From PALSA-693 sp963834725 (GTDB lineage: Bacteria > Actinomycetota > Acidimicrobiia > Acidimicrobiales > Palsa-688), in NCBI GenBank assembly GCA_963834725.1, contig CAWICN010000001.1:1550001-1614000 (forward strand): 64,000 nt of DNA, read 5' to 3'. Below the pieces are notes generated by a model. It did no database searches, was not told the origin of the DNA, and saw only the letters and a list, made by a program, of their open reading frames with translations. The translations under genes were made by a program, and so were the position numbers. Shown one piece after another: positions 42,277 through 50,169 of the stretch. The number at the start of each line of letters is the position of its first letter. The first letter of the stretch is position 1.

Positions 42277-43120
42277 CTACTCGGGAAGGACGGCTGGCGC
42301 CCCGCCGACCTTGACGGAGAAGGCGGCATCGACAGGCAGGGTCATCCCCGTAACATAGCGTGACCCGTCCGACGCCAGCCACAGCACCGGGTTGCTGATG
42401 TCGATGGGCTCCCCCCAGGGAATGGGCAGCGAGTTGAGGCGGGTGAGAGCGGCTGCCATGTCTTCGAGCTGGGGATCGGCGAGGTCGGGCCGGATCAGCC
42501 TGGGGGCGGCGTCGTTTTGGACCATGGGTGTATTGACGGTGGTCGGATTGACAGTGTTGACCCGGATCATATGGGGGCGGCAGTTCCTGGGTCACGGTCC
42601 GCATGAGCCCCACGACGCCGCGCTTGGCGCTCGAATAGTTGGCCAGGTGGGGAAACCCGAAGAGGCCGGCGACCGAGCTGGTAATGATGACCGATCCCCC
42701 GTGGTGCCGTTCCACTATCGGGGGTACCGCGGCACGTATGGTCTTCCAGACGCCGGACAAGTTGACATCGATCATCTCCTGCCACGTGTGCTCGTCCATC
42801 TCTAGAGGGCGGGAGCGAATGAGGCGATCCCCGCGTTGCAGCACACGACGTCAATGTGGCCGAGCTCGGAGAGTCCCTCCTGGACCGCCGCCTCTAGCTG
42901 GCCGAGGTCGCGGACGTCCGCCTCCCGCACCACGATGCGACGGCCGAGATCCTCGACCAGCTTGGCCGTCGTCGCGGCCAGGTCCTCCCGCCTCGCCCCC
43001 TCATAGGGAACCGTGGGCAGCGACCGGCAGCTCGTCGGCGCCCGCCGGCGGCGCCAGTTTCGGCCGAACACCCCTGGCCCAGTGGATCGCGTCGCCAGAG
43101 GTGCGAGCACCTCCCGGATG
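42277..43120 (-). pseudogene. Short-chain dehydrogenase (mycofactocin-coupled type), frameshifted
   Basis: One SDR can be read only by changing frame several times. Fragments in order are ARGVRPKLAPPAGADELPVA (about 43010-43070), PTVPYEGARREDLAATTAKL through DVVCCNAGIASFAPAL (stop at 42802), EMDEHTWQEMIDVNLSGVWK through the catalytic NYSSAKRG to ELPP, then IRVNTVNPTTVNTPMV through RYVTGMTLPVDA to a TAG at 42277. The sequence fits TIGR03971-type SDRs that use mycofactocin in place of NAD recycling. Breaks lie near 43040, 42815 and 42575. It may be inactive, or the consensus may contain indel errors. Confidence 0.78.
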
Positions 43121-43133
43121 AAGCGAACAGACT

Positions 43134-43925
43134 ATGGCCATGGCAGTCCGCCCAGACGTATCTACCGCCATCGAGTCGTATATGGGGGAGGTCGACTCGC
43201 GTCTACCAGGTCTGGTCCGGAATGTGTATGTCACCGGATCGGTAGGCCTGGGTGACTTCCAGCCCGAGATCAGCGACATCGACCTGGTCGCAGTGAGCTC
43301 GAAGGGACTTGGCGAGTGGGAATTCGAGGTACTTGAAGGCGTGCATCATCCCTCCCGCCGCCCCCAGGTCGATGTGCTCTACATCACTGAAGACGGGCTG
43401 CTCGGCGATCCCCGCAGGCTGTCGAGCCCATACTCGCGGGAAGGAAAGTTCTTCCGCGAAGGCGCCTTCGCGGCCAACCCGGTGACGTGGCGAGACCTGC
43501 AGACGTATGCCCTCACCGTACGAGGCCGGCCCCTCGAAGAAGACGATGTATGGTTCGATCCAGATGCTTTGCGCAGCTGGAGCCGCGAGAATCTCGAGCA
43601 GTACTGGCAACGGCAGATCCAACACTGGAAAGACGTCGTACCCACCGACTTTCTTATCCGGCACCAGTACGGCCTGCAGTGGCTGGTCCTTGGCGTCCCT
43701 CGCCTCCACTACACCATCGCGACCCTGCAAATCACCTCCAAAACAGGAGCGGGGCGCTATGCCCTCGAGGTCGTTGACCGCAAATGGCATCCGGTCATCG
43801 AGGCAGCGATAGCACTTCGTGCGGATCGGACGGCTCCGCTGCGGCTCTCGATAGAGGAAGCCAGGAGCCAGGCGGTCGATGTGGCGGCCTGGTTGATAGA
43901 AGACGCTCGCAAGCTCTCCGGGTAA
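43134..43925 (+). CDS. Nucleotidyltransferase (aminoglycoside adenylyltransferase-like)
   Basis: The 263-aa protein has the pol-beta nucleotidyltransferase motif GSVGLGDFQPEISDIDLVAV with the two catalytic aspartates, and later VDVLYI for the third. A C-terminal helical region follows (DFLIRHQYGLQWLVLG). The architecture resembles ANT(3'')/ANT(9) and DUF4111 proteins, which adenylylate aminoglycosides, but many relatives have no known substrate. ATG 43134 and 43140 are both possible. Resistance activity should not be assumed. Confidence 0.8.
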   Translation: MAMAVRPDVSTAIESYMGEVDSRLPGLVRNVYVTGSVGLGDFQPEISDIDLVAVSSKGLGEWEFEVLEGVHHPSRRPQVDVLYITEDGLLGDPRRLSSPYSREGKFFREGAFAANPVTWRDLQTYALTVRGRPLEEDDVWFDPDALRSWSRENLEQYWQRQIQHWKDVVPTDFLIRHQYGLQWLVLGVPRLHYTIATLQITSKTGAGRYALEVVDRKWHPVIEAAIALRADRTAPLRLSIEEARSQAVDVAAWLIEDARKLSG

Positions 43926-43935
43926 TGAGACTCGC

Positions 43936-43979
43936 GGGCCATGAGGCTTGGGGCCATGAGGCTTGGGGCCATGAGGCTT
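43936..43979. repeat. 15-bp tandem repeat, three copies
   Basis: GGGGCCATGAGGCTT is repeated three times without spacers just after the nucleotidyltransferase stop. The first copy begins CGGGCC rather than GGGGCC. Confidence 0.85.
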
Positions 43980-44080
43980 GCATTATTGCCCGGATGTTCT
44001 GTGGGCGTACCGGGCCCGACTGATCGAGGATACCGGGGAGGTCCGGTATTTCCCGGGAAGGCGGGCATGGGCGACCGCCT

Positions 44081-44123
44081 TTGTGTTATAAAACCCGCGT
44101 AATACGCGGGTTTTATAACACAA
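44081..44123. repeat. 20-bp perfect hairpin with 3-base loop
   Basis: TTGTGTTATAAAACCCGCGT (44081-44100), loop AAT, then the exact reverse complement at 44104-44123. It lies between the convergent nucleotidyltransferase and nitrile hydratase genes. It resembles the hairpin at 36259-36313 in its TTTGTGT start and ACGCG centre, but differs in both arms so that pairing is kept. After it, 44124-44289 holds several copies of CAGCTGTCCGG and no clear gene. Confidence 0.88.
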
Positions 44124-44289
44124 TCAGCGGCGCCCTTCTCGCTGCCGAGCTGGTGGGCCCGGTCCCCTTCGACCCAACGGCGCTCATCGATCCGGGACAC
44201 CGCTTCGAGATCCACTCGCACCAGTGCGTCCGGGGGTCAGCCGTGGGTCAGCTGTCCGGGGTGAGTCGCCCGGGGTGATTTGGCCGGGA

Positions 44290-44652
44290 TCAGCTGTCCG
44301 GGGGTGAGCTGAACCCGGGCCGTCGTCCGGTCACCTGTCCGGGAGGTGGCTGACCCCGGTCAGCTGTCGGGGTCGGCTGTCCGGAGGCGAGCAGTCGGGG
44401 TAGGCTGTCCGTGGCGAGCGACTCGAGGGCCACGACCCAGTTCTCCCAGTATGGGCGCCCGGGCTTGTCGTCGATGGCGGCCACGAGCCGCCGGCGGAAA
44501 TCGTCCCAGGGGCACCCCGTTCGCTCGACCAGCAGCACGGCCATGGCGAGTGCCCGCGCCTGCCAGGGATGCTCGAAGATCAGTTCGCCGTTTGAGCGAG
44601 GCAGCGACTTCTCTGCGAACGCGTCGTCGCGCGCTGGTGACGGGCCCGTCAC
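44290..44652 (-). CDS. Nitrile hydratase accessory (activator) protein
   Basis: The 120-aa protein begins in an ATGA overlap with the alpha-subunit stop. NGELIFEHPWQARALAMAV, then CPWDDFRRRLVAAI and YWENWVVALESL, match the small activator (P14K/NhlE type) needed to load cobalt into the alpha subunit; it also resembles the beta-subunit N terminus. The last ~35 residues are Pro/Gly-rich and encoded by CTGTCCGG-type repeats, so the natural C terminus may have been altered by repeat growth. Confidence 0.82.
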   Translation of the reverse strand: MTGPSPARDDAFAEKSLPRSNGELIFEHPWQARALAMAVLLVERTGCPWDDFRRRLVAAIDDKPGRPYWENWVVALESLATDSLPRLLASGQPTPTADRGQPPPGQVTGRRPGFSSPPDS

Positions 44653-45236
44653 AGGCGGGCCACGCCGATCATGGCGTCGCGAGTGACGAGCGCGGCCAGG
44701 GCGGTCTCATCGAGCCCCTCGGTGCCGCTCGGGCGCATCGGCAGTACCAGATATCGCACTTCGGCTGATGAGTCCCATACCCGGATCTCCACGTCGTCGG
44801 GGATCTCGCAGCCCATCTCCGCCAGCAAGGTCCGGGGCTCGCGGACCATCCGCGAGCGGTAGGGCGGGCTCTTGTACCAGTTCGGTGGCAGTCCAAGCAC
44901 CGGCCAGGGGTAGCAAGAGCACAGTGTGCAGACAACAACGTTGTGAATGTCTTCTGTGTTCTCGACGGCGACCATGTGATCGCCCTCCGAACCGCCGAAG
45001 CCCAGTTCGGCGATCGCCGCTTTCGCATCCTTCAAGAGGCGGGCCCGGAAGCCGGAATCGGCCCAGGCGCGAGCGACAACCCTGGCGCCGTTCATCGGTC
45101 CGACCTGATGCTCGTAGTACTCTACGACAGCGTCCATGGCCGCCTCGTCGAGGATCCCCTTCTCGACGAGCAACGCCTCGAGCGCGTTTACCCGCTCCTC
45201 GATGGCGCTGGCCGGCAGCAGATGGTGGTCAGGCAT
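44649..45236 (-). CDS. nthA: Nitrile hydratase alpha subunit, cobalt type
   Basis: Nitrile hydratase adds water to nitriles to give amides. The metal-claw motif VCTLCSCYPWPVLGLPPNWY is complete, with Cys103, Cys106 and Cys108. Thr in CTLCSC and the YPW sequence mark the cobalt rather than the iron (CSLCSC) class. Two of these cysteines are normally oxidised after translation. ATG 45236 gives 195 aa, normal for the family. It overlaps the beta gene by eight bases and the activator by four, giving the beta-alpha-activator order usual for Co-type operons. No amidase gene is adjacent. Confidence 0.95.
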   Translation of the reverse strand: MPDHHLLPASAIEERVNALEALLVEKGILDEAAMDAVVEYYEHQVGPMNGARVVARAWADSGFRARLLKDAKAAIAELGFGGSEGDHMVAVENTEDIHNVVVCTLCSCYPWPVLGLPPNWYKSPPYRSRMVREPRTLLAEMGCEIPDDVEIRVWDSSAEVRYLVLPMRPSGTEGLDETALAALVTRDAMIGVARL

Positions 45237-45855
45237 CGAGCACCGGCTCCAGGTAGCACTGCCAGAGGTCAACGTGGACGGGGTCGCCCGGCTCACCCCA
45301 TAACTCGGCGGCTTCGAAGCGGACCGAGTAGGTCGGTTCCCTTCGCTTGTGGTCGCAGTGGTACTCGACATCAGGGACGGAGAACACCCCGTCGAGGCGA
45401 ACCACCCTGCCGCGCTTACCCTGGACATATCGCGGTGCCCTCGTGTGGCCGCGCGGATGCCACTCCCGCACACGCACCACATCACCGGCGGCGAACCGAT
45501 GCTCCTGCACCGACGGGCCGGGGTCGGAGAGGCGAGGAGCCCGGATCCGAGCCGCCAGCGGGAAGCTGCCACCCAGCCGGGCATCGAGCTCCTCCCGTGT
45601 GATCACCCCGGCTTCGACCGTCCCCGTCGCGGCGGCCGTCAGCCAATGCTCGTAATAGGGGGATGCGAGGTACCAGGCCGGCTCCATCCGCTCGATCGCG
45701 TGACGGAAACGGCCGGCCAGGTGTCGCGACATCATGCACGCCATCGTGAGACGGAACACCCGCCGCTCCCACTCCTCGTGGAACACCGGCTCGTCCGGCT
45801 CGATCTCCACCGCCCCGAAGCCCTGCATGCCACCCAGATCGTGCACGCCATCCAT
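45229..45855 (-). CDS. nthB: Nitrile hydratase beta subunit
   Basis: From ATG 45855 the subunit is 208 aa. It begins MDGVHDLGGMQGFGAVEIEP, the classic beta-subunit N terminus. GDVVRVREWHPRGHTRAPRY and the SH3-like end (YSVRFEAAELWGE) are also characteristic. It pairs with the alpha subunit to form the active site and is translated first in the operon. The longer frame to 45969 is rejected by homology. The SD is weak. Confidence 0.94.
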   Translation of the reverse strand: MDGVHDLGGMQGFGAVEIEPDEPVFHEEWERRVFRLTMACMMSRHLAGRFRHAIERMEPAWYLASPYYEHWLTAAATGTVEAGVITREELDARLGGSFPLAARIRAPRLSDPGPSVQEHRFAAGDVVRVREWHPRGHTRAPRYVQGKRGRVVRLDGVFSVPDVEYHCDHKRREPTYSVRFEAAELWGEPGDPVHVDLWQCYLEPVLDA

Positions 45856-45886
45856 TGGAACATCAAACCACAGCAGGCGGTTGGGC

Positions 45887-45996
45887 GGCCCGGAACGGGC
45901 CGACACACCGGCGCTCACCATCGACCAGCGCCTTTCCCGGACAAGAACCGGGCCGGAACGGGCCCACACGCCGGGGCTTACGCATCGATCAGCACC
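45887..45996. repeat. Imperfect direct repeat spanning the reductase stop
   Basis: GGCCCGGAACGGGCCGACAC at 45887 recurs with few changes at 45950 (GGGCCGGAACGGGCCCACAC). Each is followed by CCGG(C/G)GCT(C/T)AC-(N)-ATCGA(C/T)CAGC. The second copy contains the stop codon of the reductase gene, so the first may be a partial duplication of that end. It lies between the reductase and nthB. Confidence 0.65.
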
Positions 45997-47202
45997 CTCG
46001 CCTTGTGGTGGCCGTCCTCCAGGTAGCGGCGGGTCATGAGCAGGGCGGCGATACCGTCGCCGACCGCCGACCCCAGTTGTTTGGTCGAACCCGATCGGAC
46101 GTCGCCTGCCGCGAAGATACCGGCGACAGAGGTCTGCATGGTCGGGCTCGTGACCAGCAACCCGGCCCCATCTCGCTCGAACTCAGCTCCGAGAAACTCG
46201 GTATTCGGCCGCATACCGACGAACACGAATGCCGCCGCGGCAGGAAAGCGATGCTCGGTGCCGCTGTCATGGTCCCGGGCCACTACGGCAGCAAACCGGC
46301 CCCGATCCCCTTCGAGCGACACCACGTCGACGTTGGTATGGATCGCGAACTGCGGGTCGGACCGCACCCGGTCCTGGAGCAGCGAGGAGGCTGTCAGGTC
46401 ATTCTTGGCCAGCACCCGCACTTGCCGGGCGAACTCCGAGAGGTGCAACCCCTCTTCCAGCGCGGAATTGCCACCCCCGATTACGATCACCTCGTCGGCT
46501 CCCCGGTACAAGGGGCCGTCGCAGGTGGCACAGAAGTGGACCCCCGCCCCGATGAGCCCCTCCTCGCCGGGCACGTCGAGTCGCCGGTAGGTCGATCCGG
46601 TAGCCAGGATGACCGTCGGCGACGACAGCTCCTGCCCGGAGGCCAGCGCGGTCACCAGGTCGTTCCCCTCGTGCTGCACAGCGGTGACCGACATCGCCGA
46701 GAGCAATTCCACCCCGTATCGGCGGGCCTGGGCGACGAAACGGTCGGCCAGCTCAGCGCCGGCGATGCCATCCGGGAAGCCGGGATAGTTGTCGATCCGG
46801 TCGCTAAATCCCAGCCTGGCCGCCAAGGGCGCTGGCTTCCACCACGATGGCATCGATCCCCTCGCGGGCGGCATAAATAGCTGCCGCCAGACCGGCTGGC
46901 CCCCCGCCGACGATGACCAGATCGTAAGCCGATCTCTGGGCCAGGGTGCTGAGCCCGACGCGACCGGCCAGGACCTCGTCGCTCGGGTTTACGTCGTGGG
47001 CACCGTCGGCGTACACGACCGTAGGGATGATCTGGCCGCCGTTCTGCAGCTCCTTCAAGCGGTCGACGACCTCGGGCTGCTCGTCGATGTCGACGTTGCG
47101 GTAAGGGACTCGGTGCGAGGATAGGAACTTCTTGACCCGCTTGCAGTGAGGGCACCAGCCCGCCCCAATGACAGTAATTCCCGGATCCGGAGCGGTTGTC
47201 AT
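45978..47202 (-). pseudogene. Glutaredoxin-thioredoxin reductase fusion, one-base frameshift
   Basis: The first part (47202 to 46804) encodes a glutaredoxin domain with WCPHCKRVKKFL and IPTVVYADG, then the FAD start of thioredoxin reductase (YDLVIVGGGPAGLAAAIYAA) up to ALGGQAGI, where a TAG ends it. The next frame continues SDRIDNYPGFPDGI and carries the redox-active CATCDG, the NADPH fold VIVIGGGNSALEEG and GIFAAGDVR, to 45978. Removing one T in the AAA/TTT run at 46806-46808 rejoins the protein exactly. It lies just upstream of the nitrile hydratase genes on the same strand. It is either a recent mutation or a consensus error. Confidence 0.85.
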
Positions 47203-47224
47203 CCACTGACTCTAAGTCGGCGGA

Positions 47225-47430
47225 ACCCGGCGGCGAGTGACCAGCCGGGGCTGGGGCGGTGCCCGGCGGCGAGTGACCGGCCGGGGCTGGGGCGGTGCCC
47301 GGCGGCGAGTGACCGGCCGGGGCTGGGGCGGTGCCCGGCGGCGAGTGACCGGCCGGGGCTGGGGCGGTGCCCGGCGGCGAGTGACCGGCCGCGGCTGGGG
47401 CGGTGCCCGGCGGCGAGTGACCGGCCGGCC
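47225..47430. repeat. 36-bp tandem array, about 5.7 copies
   Basis: Units begin at 47225, 47261, 47297, 47333, 47369 and 47405 (partial). Each reads GCCCGGCGGCGAGTGACCGG followed by CCGGGGCTGGGGCGGT. Because 36 is divisible by three, every frame reads as 12-residue peptide repeats on both strands; these are not considered genes. More degenerate GGCGGCCAGTGACCGGCTGG units appear at about 47640-47760. The whole 47203-47779 interval is otherwise gene-free. Confidence 0.9.
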
Positions 47431-47779
47431 TCGCGCGTTGCCTCGATCCGGCCCGGAGGGGACCCGGTTGGGCATCCCCGCCCGGTTGGGCGGGGGTGGA
47501 CACTGGCTGATGGTGAGGCGAATCGTCTCCACTCCATCCTGCAGGGGCGCCAGCGTTGGGTGCGGTTTACGCCTTGGGTGCGCTGGAGGGCGTGAAATCG
47601 CCAAAACTCCACCCAAAATCACCAAACGCGCCCAGGTTTGGCGGCTGGCGACGTCGGCCGGCTGGGCTTGGGCGGCGGCCGGCGGCCAGTGACCGGCTGG
47701 GCTTGGGCGGCGCCTGGCGACGTCGGGCTTAGGCGGCGGCCGGCAGCCAGTGACCGCCCGGACTTGGGCGTGGATGCCA

Positions 47780-48878
47780 TCAGGGTCCCTTGAATCCATA
47801 CCGGGGGTACGGACCGCGAATCGCCGTCTCGAACACGCCGTACCCCACTTCATTGCCGATTGTGTACCGACAGAGTGTGTCATTGAGGCCACTGATCTTG
47901 TCCAGGACGGCCGGGTCGGTGAGGTCGTAGGAGCGGGTCTCTACCTTCAGCGGACCCTGGTACATCCCGTGCCTCCAGTCTGGCTCCGGGCCGTAACCTG
48001 TGCCAGCCGACATGTACACCGTCTGGAGGGGCTCAACACCAACCGAGAACTCTTCGCCGGATGGATCGGTGAAGTAGAGAGTGGCCTGCTTCACCCGTGC
48101 CGTATCGGGAAAGAACTCGATCTCATGACGGGACGGAAGGAGGGTCTCTACCTCTCTGCCGGACTCTTCGGGATAGACCCGCACCCCTTCGTCCATTTGC
48201 CTTGTCTCCGTCCCGTCCTCGCTGATGAAGTGCAGGATCGTATAGCCATCCATCTGTATGGGCGCCCAGTTATGAAAAAACCCGTTGAACTGTCCCTGAG
48301 CTGCCCGGATGCCCGGTGCTTCCGGCTCCCCTACCGGCCGGATGCCCCACGAATGGTCGCGTGCACCTCGCCATCTGTCCGCCGTGACCTTGTGAGCGGT
48401 TCCGTCGATCGTCAGCGTCCCGCTCCAGCAGCCAGACTGAGTTATCCGTTGTGTGTGCGATATCACCCGGGCCAGATGACGCTGGAAGGTAGTTGGCTCA
48501 AGAAAGGCGGGCATGGCCCCCTCGAAAAGGAGGTCGAAGGACAGGTCAGCATCGCTCGGTTCGCAGAGAACACGGAATCTCTTGAGTCCCTCGAGCACCT
48601 CCACCCTGATGGGACCGACCGTCGTATTGAGCCGGTCGCCGCCCAGTTCCCGTGAGCTTCTGACCACGCGCTCGGTGTCCACCATACGCAAGGACCGCGA
48701 AGGCGTCGGTGACCGCCAGGTTCGGATACTGGCCCATGCCGACGACCAGGAAAAGGTCGCCGGATGAGTCGTGCATATTGAAGTAGTAGCGATCAAAGAA
48801 GTTTCTATCGCTCGTAAAAACCCGATCAAATGTCTCCGGTATCTGATGGGCGAGATAATCGTCCATAGGTGATAACAT
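47780..48878 (-). pseudogene. AttH/carotenoid-hydratase-like protein, one-base frameshift
   Basis: ATG 48878 has AGGAGG four bases upstream. The first frame reads DDYLAHQIPETFDRVFTSD through MGQYPNLAVTDAFAVL, and the next frame resumes RMVDTERVVRSSRELGGDRL. It then runs through DRWRGARDHSWGIRPVGEP, TILHFISEDG and DWRHGMYQGPLKV to a stop at 47780. Together this is the common ~360-aa family of lipocalin-like AttH-related proteins in actinobacteria, function unknown. One extra base in ACGCAAG at about 48686-48692 explains the break. It is divergent from a phosphotransferase gene. Confidence 0.8.
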
Positions 48879-48941
48879 CCAACCTCCTAAGCCGAGGAGT
48901 CATCGGTCTACGGCGAGCAATGCGTCAAAGGAACCTGTCCC

Positions 48942-50012
48942 ATGCCACACGCCGGACAAATCTACCTCCACGAAGATGGTCTGGTGGAGGGTACGACAAT
49001 GGAGCAGGCCAAAGATCGGTTGCATGGATACGTGAACTCCAGGCTCGGTAGGGAAGTCGAAGTAGTCCGATTCGAGCGGCTGCCAGGTGGGGCGTCGAAC
49101 TTCACCTACGCCTTCGACGTCGAAGTCGGAGGAAGCCCTGGTCGGCGCCTGGAACTGATCGTGAGGTGGGACCCTGAATACGGCCTGGTCGAACCGTACG
49201 ACATGGGCCGGCAGTTTCGCGTCATGGATGCTCTCCAGAGCTCAACCGTGCCTGTGCCGAAAACCTACTGGCTTGAAGAAGACGTATCGGTCCTGGGCCG
49301 GCCCTTTTACGTGGTTGGCAAAGTGGACGCGGAAATCGGCGACCGGGTGATCGGGGGGAGCGATCCGGCCCGCGTGAAGCAACGTCGGCAGGCCCATGTG
49401 AGAACCGTGGCCACCATCCATGCTGTCGACTGGAACGCCGCCGGTCTGGACAAGGTCCTCCCCCTCCCGGGAGAAGGCACGCACTACGCCCTGCGGGAGA
49501 TCGAGCGTTGGGAAACAGTGATCAACCGAAAGCTCGAGCGTCCGGACCCTGTGCTGGAGTCAGGCGCTCGGTGGATGAGGAAAAATGCGATCGTGACCGG
49601 GGAAGTGTGCCTTCTTCACGGCGACACGAGCGGCACCAACTACATGTACGACGGTGATGACGTGGTGGCCGTGATCGACTGGGAGATGGCCACCCTCGGT
49701 GACCCGATGGTCGAGGTCGGCTGGTACTGTGGCGCCATCGAGTCCATGGGTCCGACGCTGTGCGGACTGTCTTCCGAGGAAGTGACTACGGCTCGCCGCG
49801 ACTTCCTGGCTGGATACCGCGACCTTACCGGCAGAGTTCTGGACGAGACGAAGATTCGCTTTGGGCAAGTCTTCTTCAATTATCAGCTCTGTTCCGTGCT
49901 CCTGAGTAGCGACTGGATACGACGCCAGAAGGGGATCCCCGGGTTGAGAGCGGCGGAAGACCGCTACGGGCAGATCTATTGGCGGGAGATCGAGCGTCTG
50001 ACCAGGGAATGA
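48942..50012 (+). CDS. Aminoglycoside-phosphotransferase-fold (APH) family protein
   Basis: The 356-aa protein has the kinase-like fold: LPGGASNFTYAFDV near the nucleotide loop, the Brenner motif LLHGDTSGTNYMYDGDDVVA with the catalytic Asp, and VIDWEMATLGDPMVEVGWYC for the metal Asp. This subgroup is the one related to ACAD10/ACAD11 N-terminal domains, which phosphorylate 4-hydroxyacyl-CoA or similar small molecules, rather than true antibiotic kinases. It is divergent from the AttH-like gene; such pairs are common in lipid-degrading actinobacteria. Its own substrate is unknown. Confidence 0.85.
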   Translation: MPHAGQIYLHEDGLVEGTTMEQAKDRLHGYVNSRLGREVEVVRFERLPGGASNFTYAFDVEVGGSPGRRLELIVRWDPEYGLVEPYDMGRQFRVMDALQSSTVPVPKTYWLEEDVSVLGRPFYVVGKVDAEIGDRVIGGSDPARVKQRRQAHVRTVATIHAVDWNAAGLDKVLPLPGEGTHYALREIERWETVINRKLERPDPVLESGARWMRKNAIVTGEVCLLHGDTSGTNYMYDGDDVVAVIDWEMATLGDPMVEVGWYCGAIESMGPTLCGLSSEEVTTARRDFLAGYRDLTGRVLDETKIRFGQVFFNYQLCSVLLSSDWIRRQKGIPGLRAAEDRYGQIYWREIERLTRE

Positions 50013-50046
50013 CCTGCGGCTTCGATCAAACGGCCGCACGCATGAG

Positions 50047-50166
50047 GCTCAGTGCTTCAGATCTCAACTACGTTGATGATCTTCCGCGTGAAGACACTCC
50101 GGCGATCAGGGAAGGGTCCGCCCCCGGCAAGGGGTCTGGATCATCCCCGTGGGTGAGATTCGAAGG
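50047..50166. repeat. Dispersed ~102-bp inverted-repeat element, copy B
   Basis: The left part GCTCAGTGCTTCAGATCTCA through GATGATC (50047-50081) is nearly identical to copy A at 20617. The right end GATCATCCCCGTGGGTGAGA then TTCGAAG (50139-50165) matches copy A at its outer and inner bases but differs in the middle. The interior is 57 bases in both copies, with different sequence. Here the element lies between convergent genes. Confidence 0.75.
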
Positions 50167-50169
50167 CCT

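Noticed and set aside
41327..42844. A single 505-aa SDR-MoxR fusion protein
   Set aside because: The SDR part is only the middle of the enzyme, then the frame goes into nonsense (PGQHCQSDHRQ region) while the true SDR tail continues in another frame to a stop at 42277. MoxR homology and a start fit GTG 42268.
43134..43925. Aminoglycoside resistance gene as a firm call
   Set aside because: Only the nucleotidyltransferase motif is seen. Many relatives have no antibiotic substrate, so a resistance claim is not supported.
47199..47892. Proteins made of 12-residue repeats on either strand upstream of the reductase
   Set aside because: A 36-bp repeat keeps every frame open and produces repeat peptides automatically. 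No SD, start or homology supports them.
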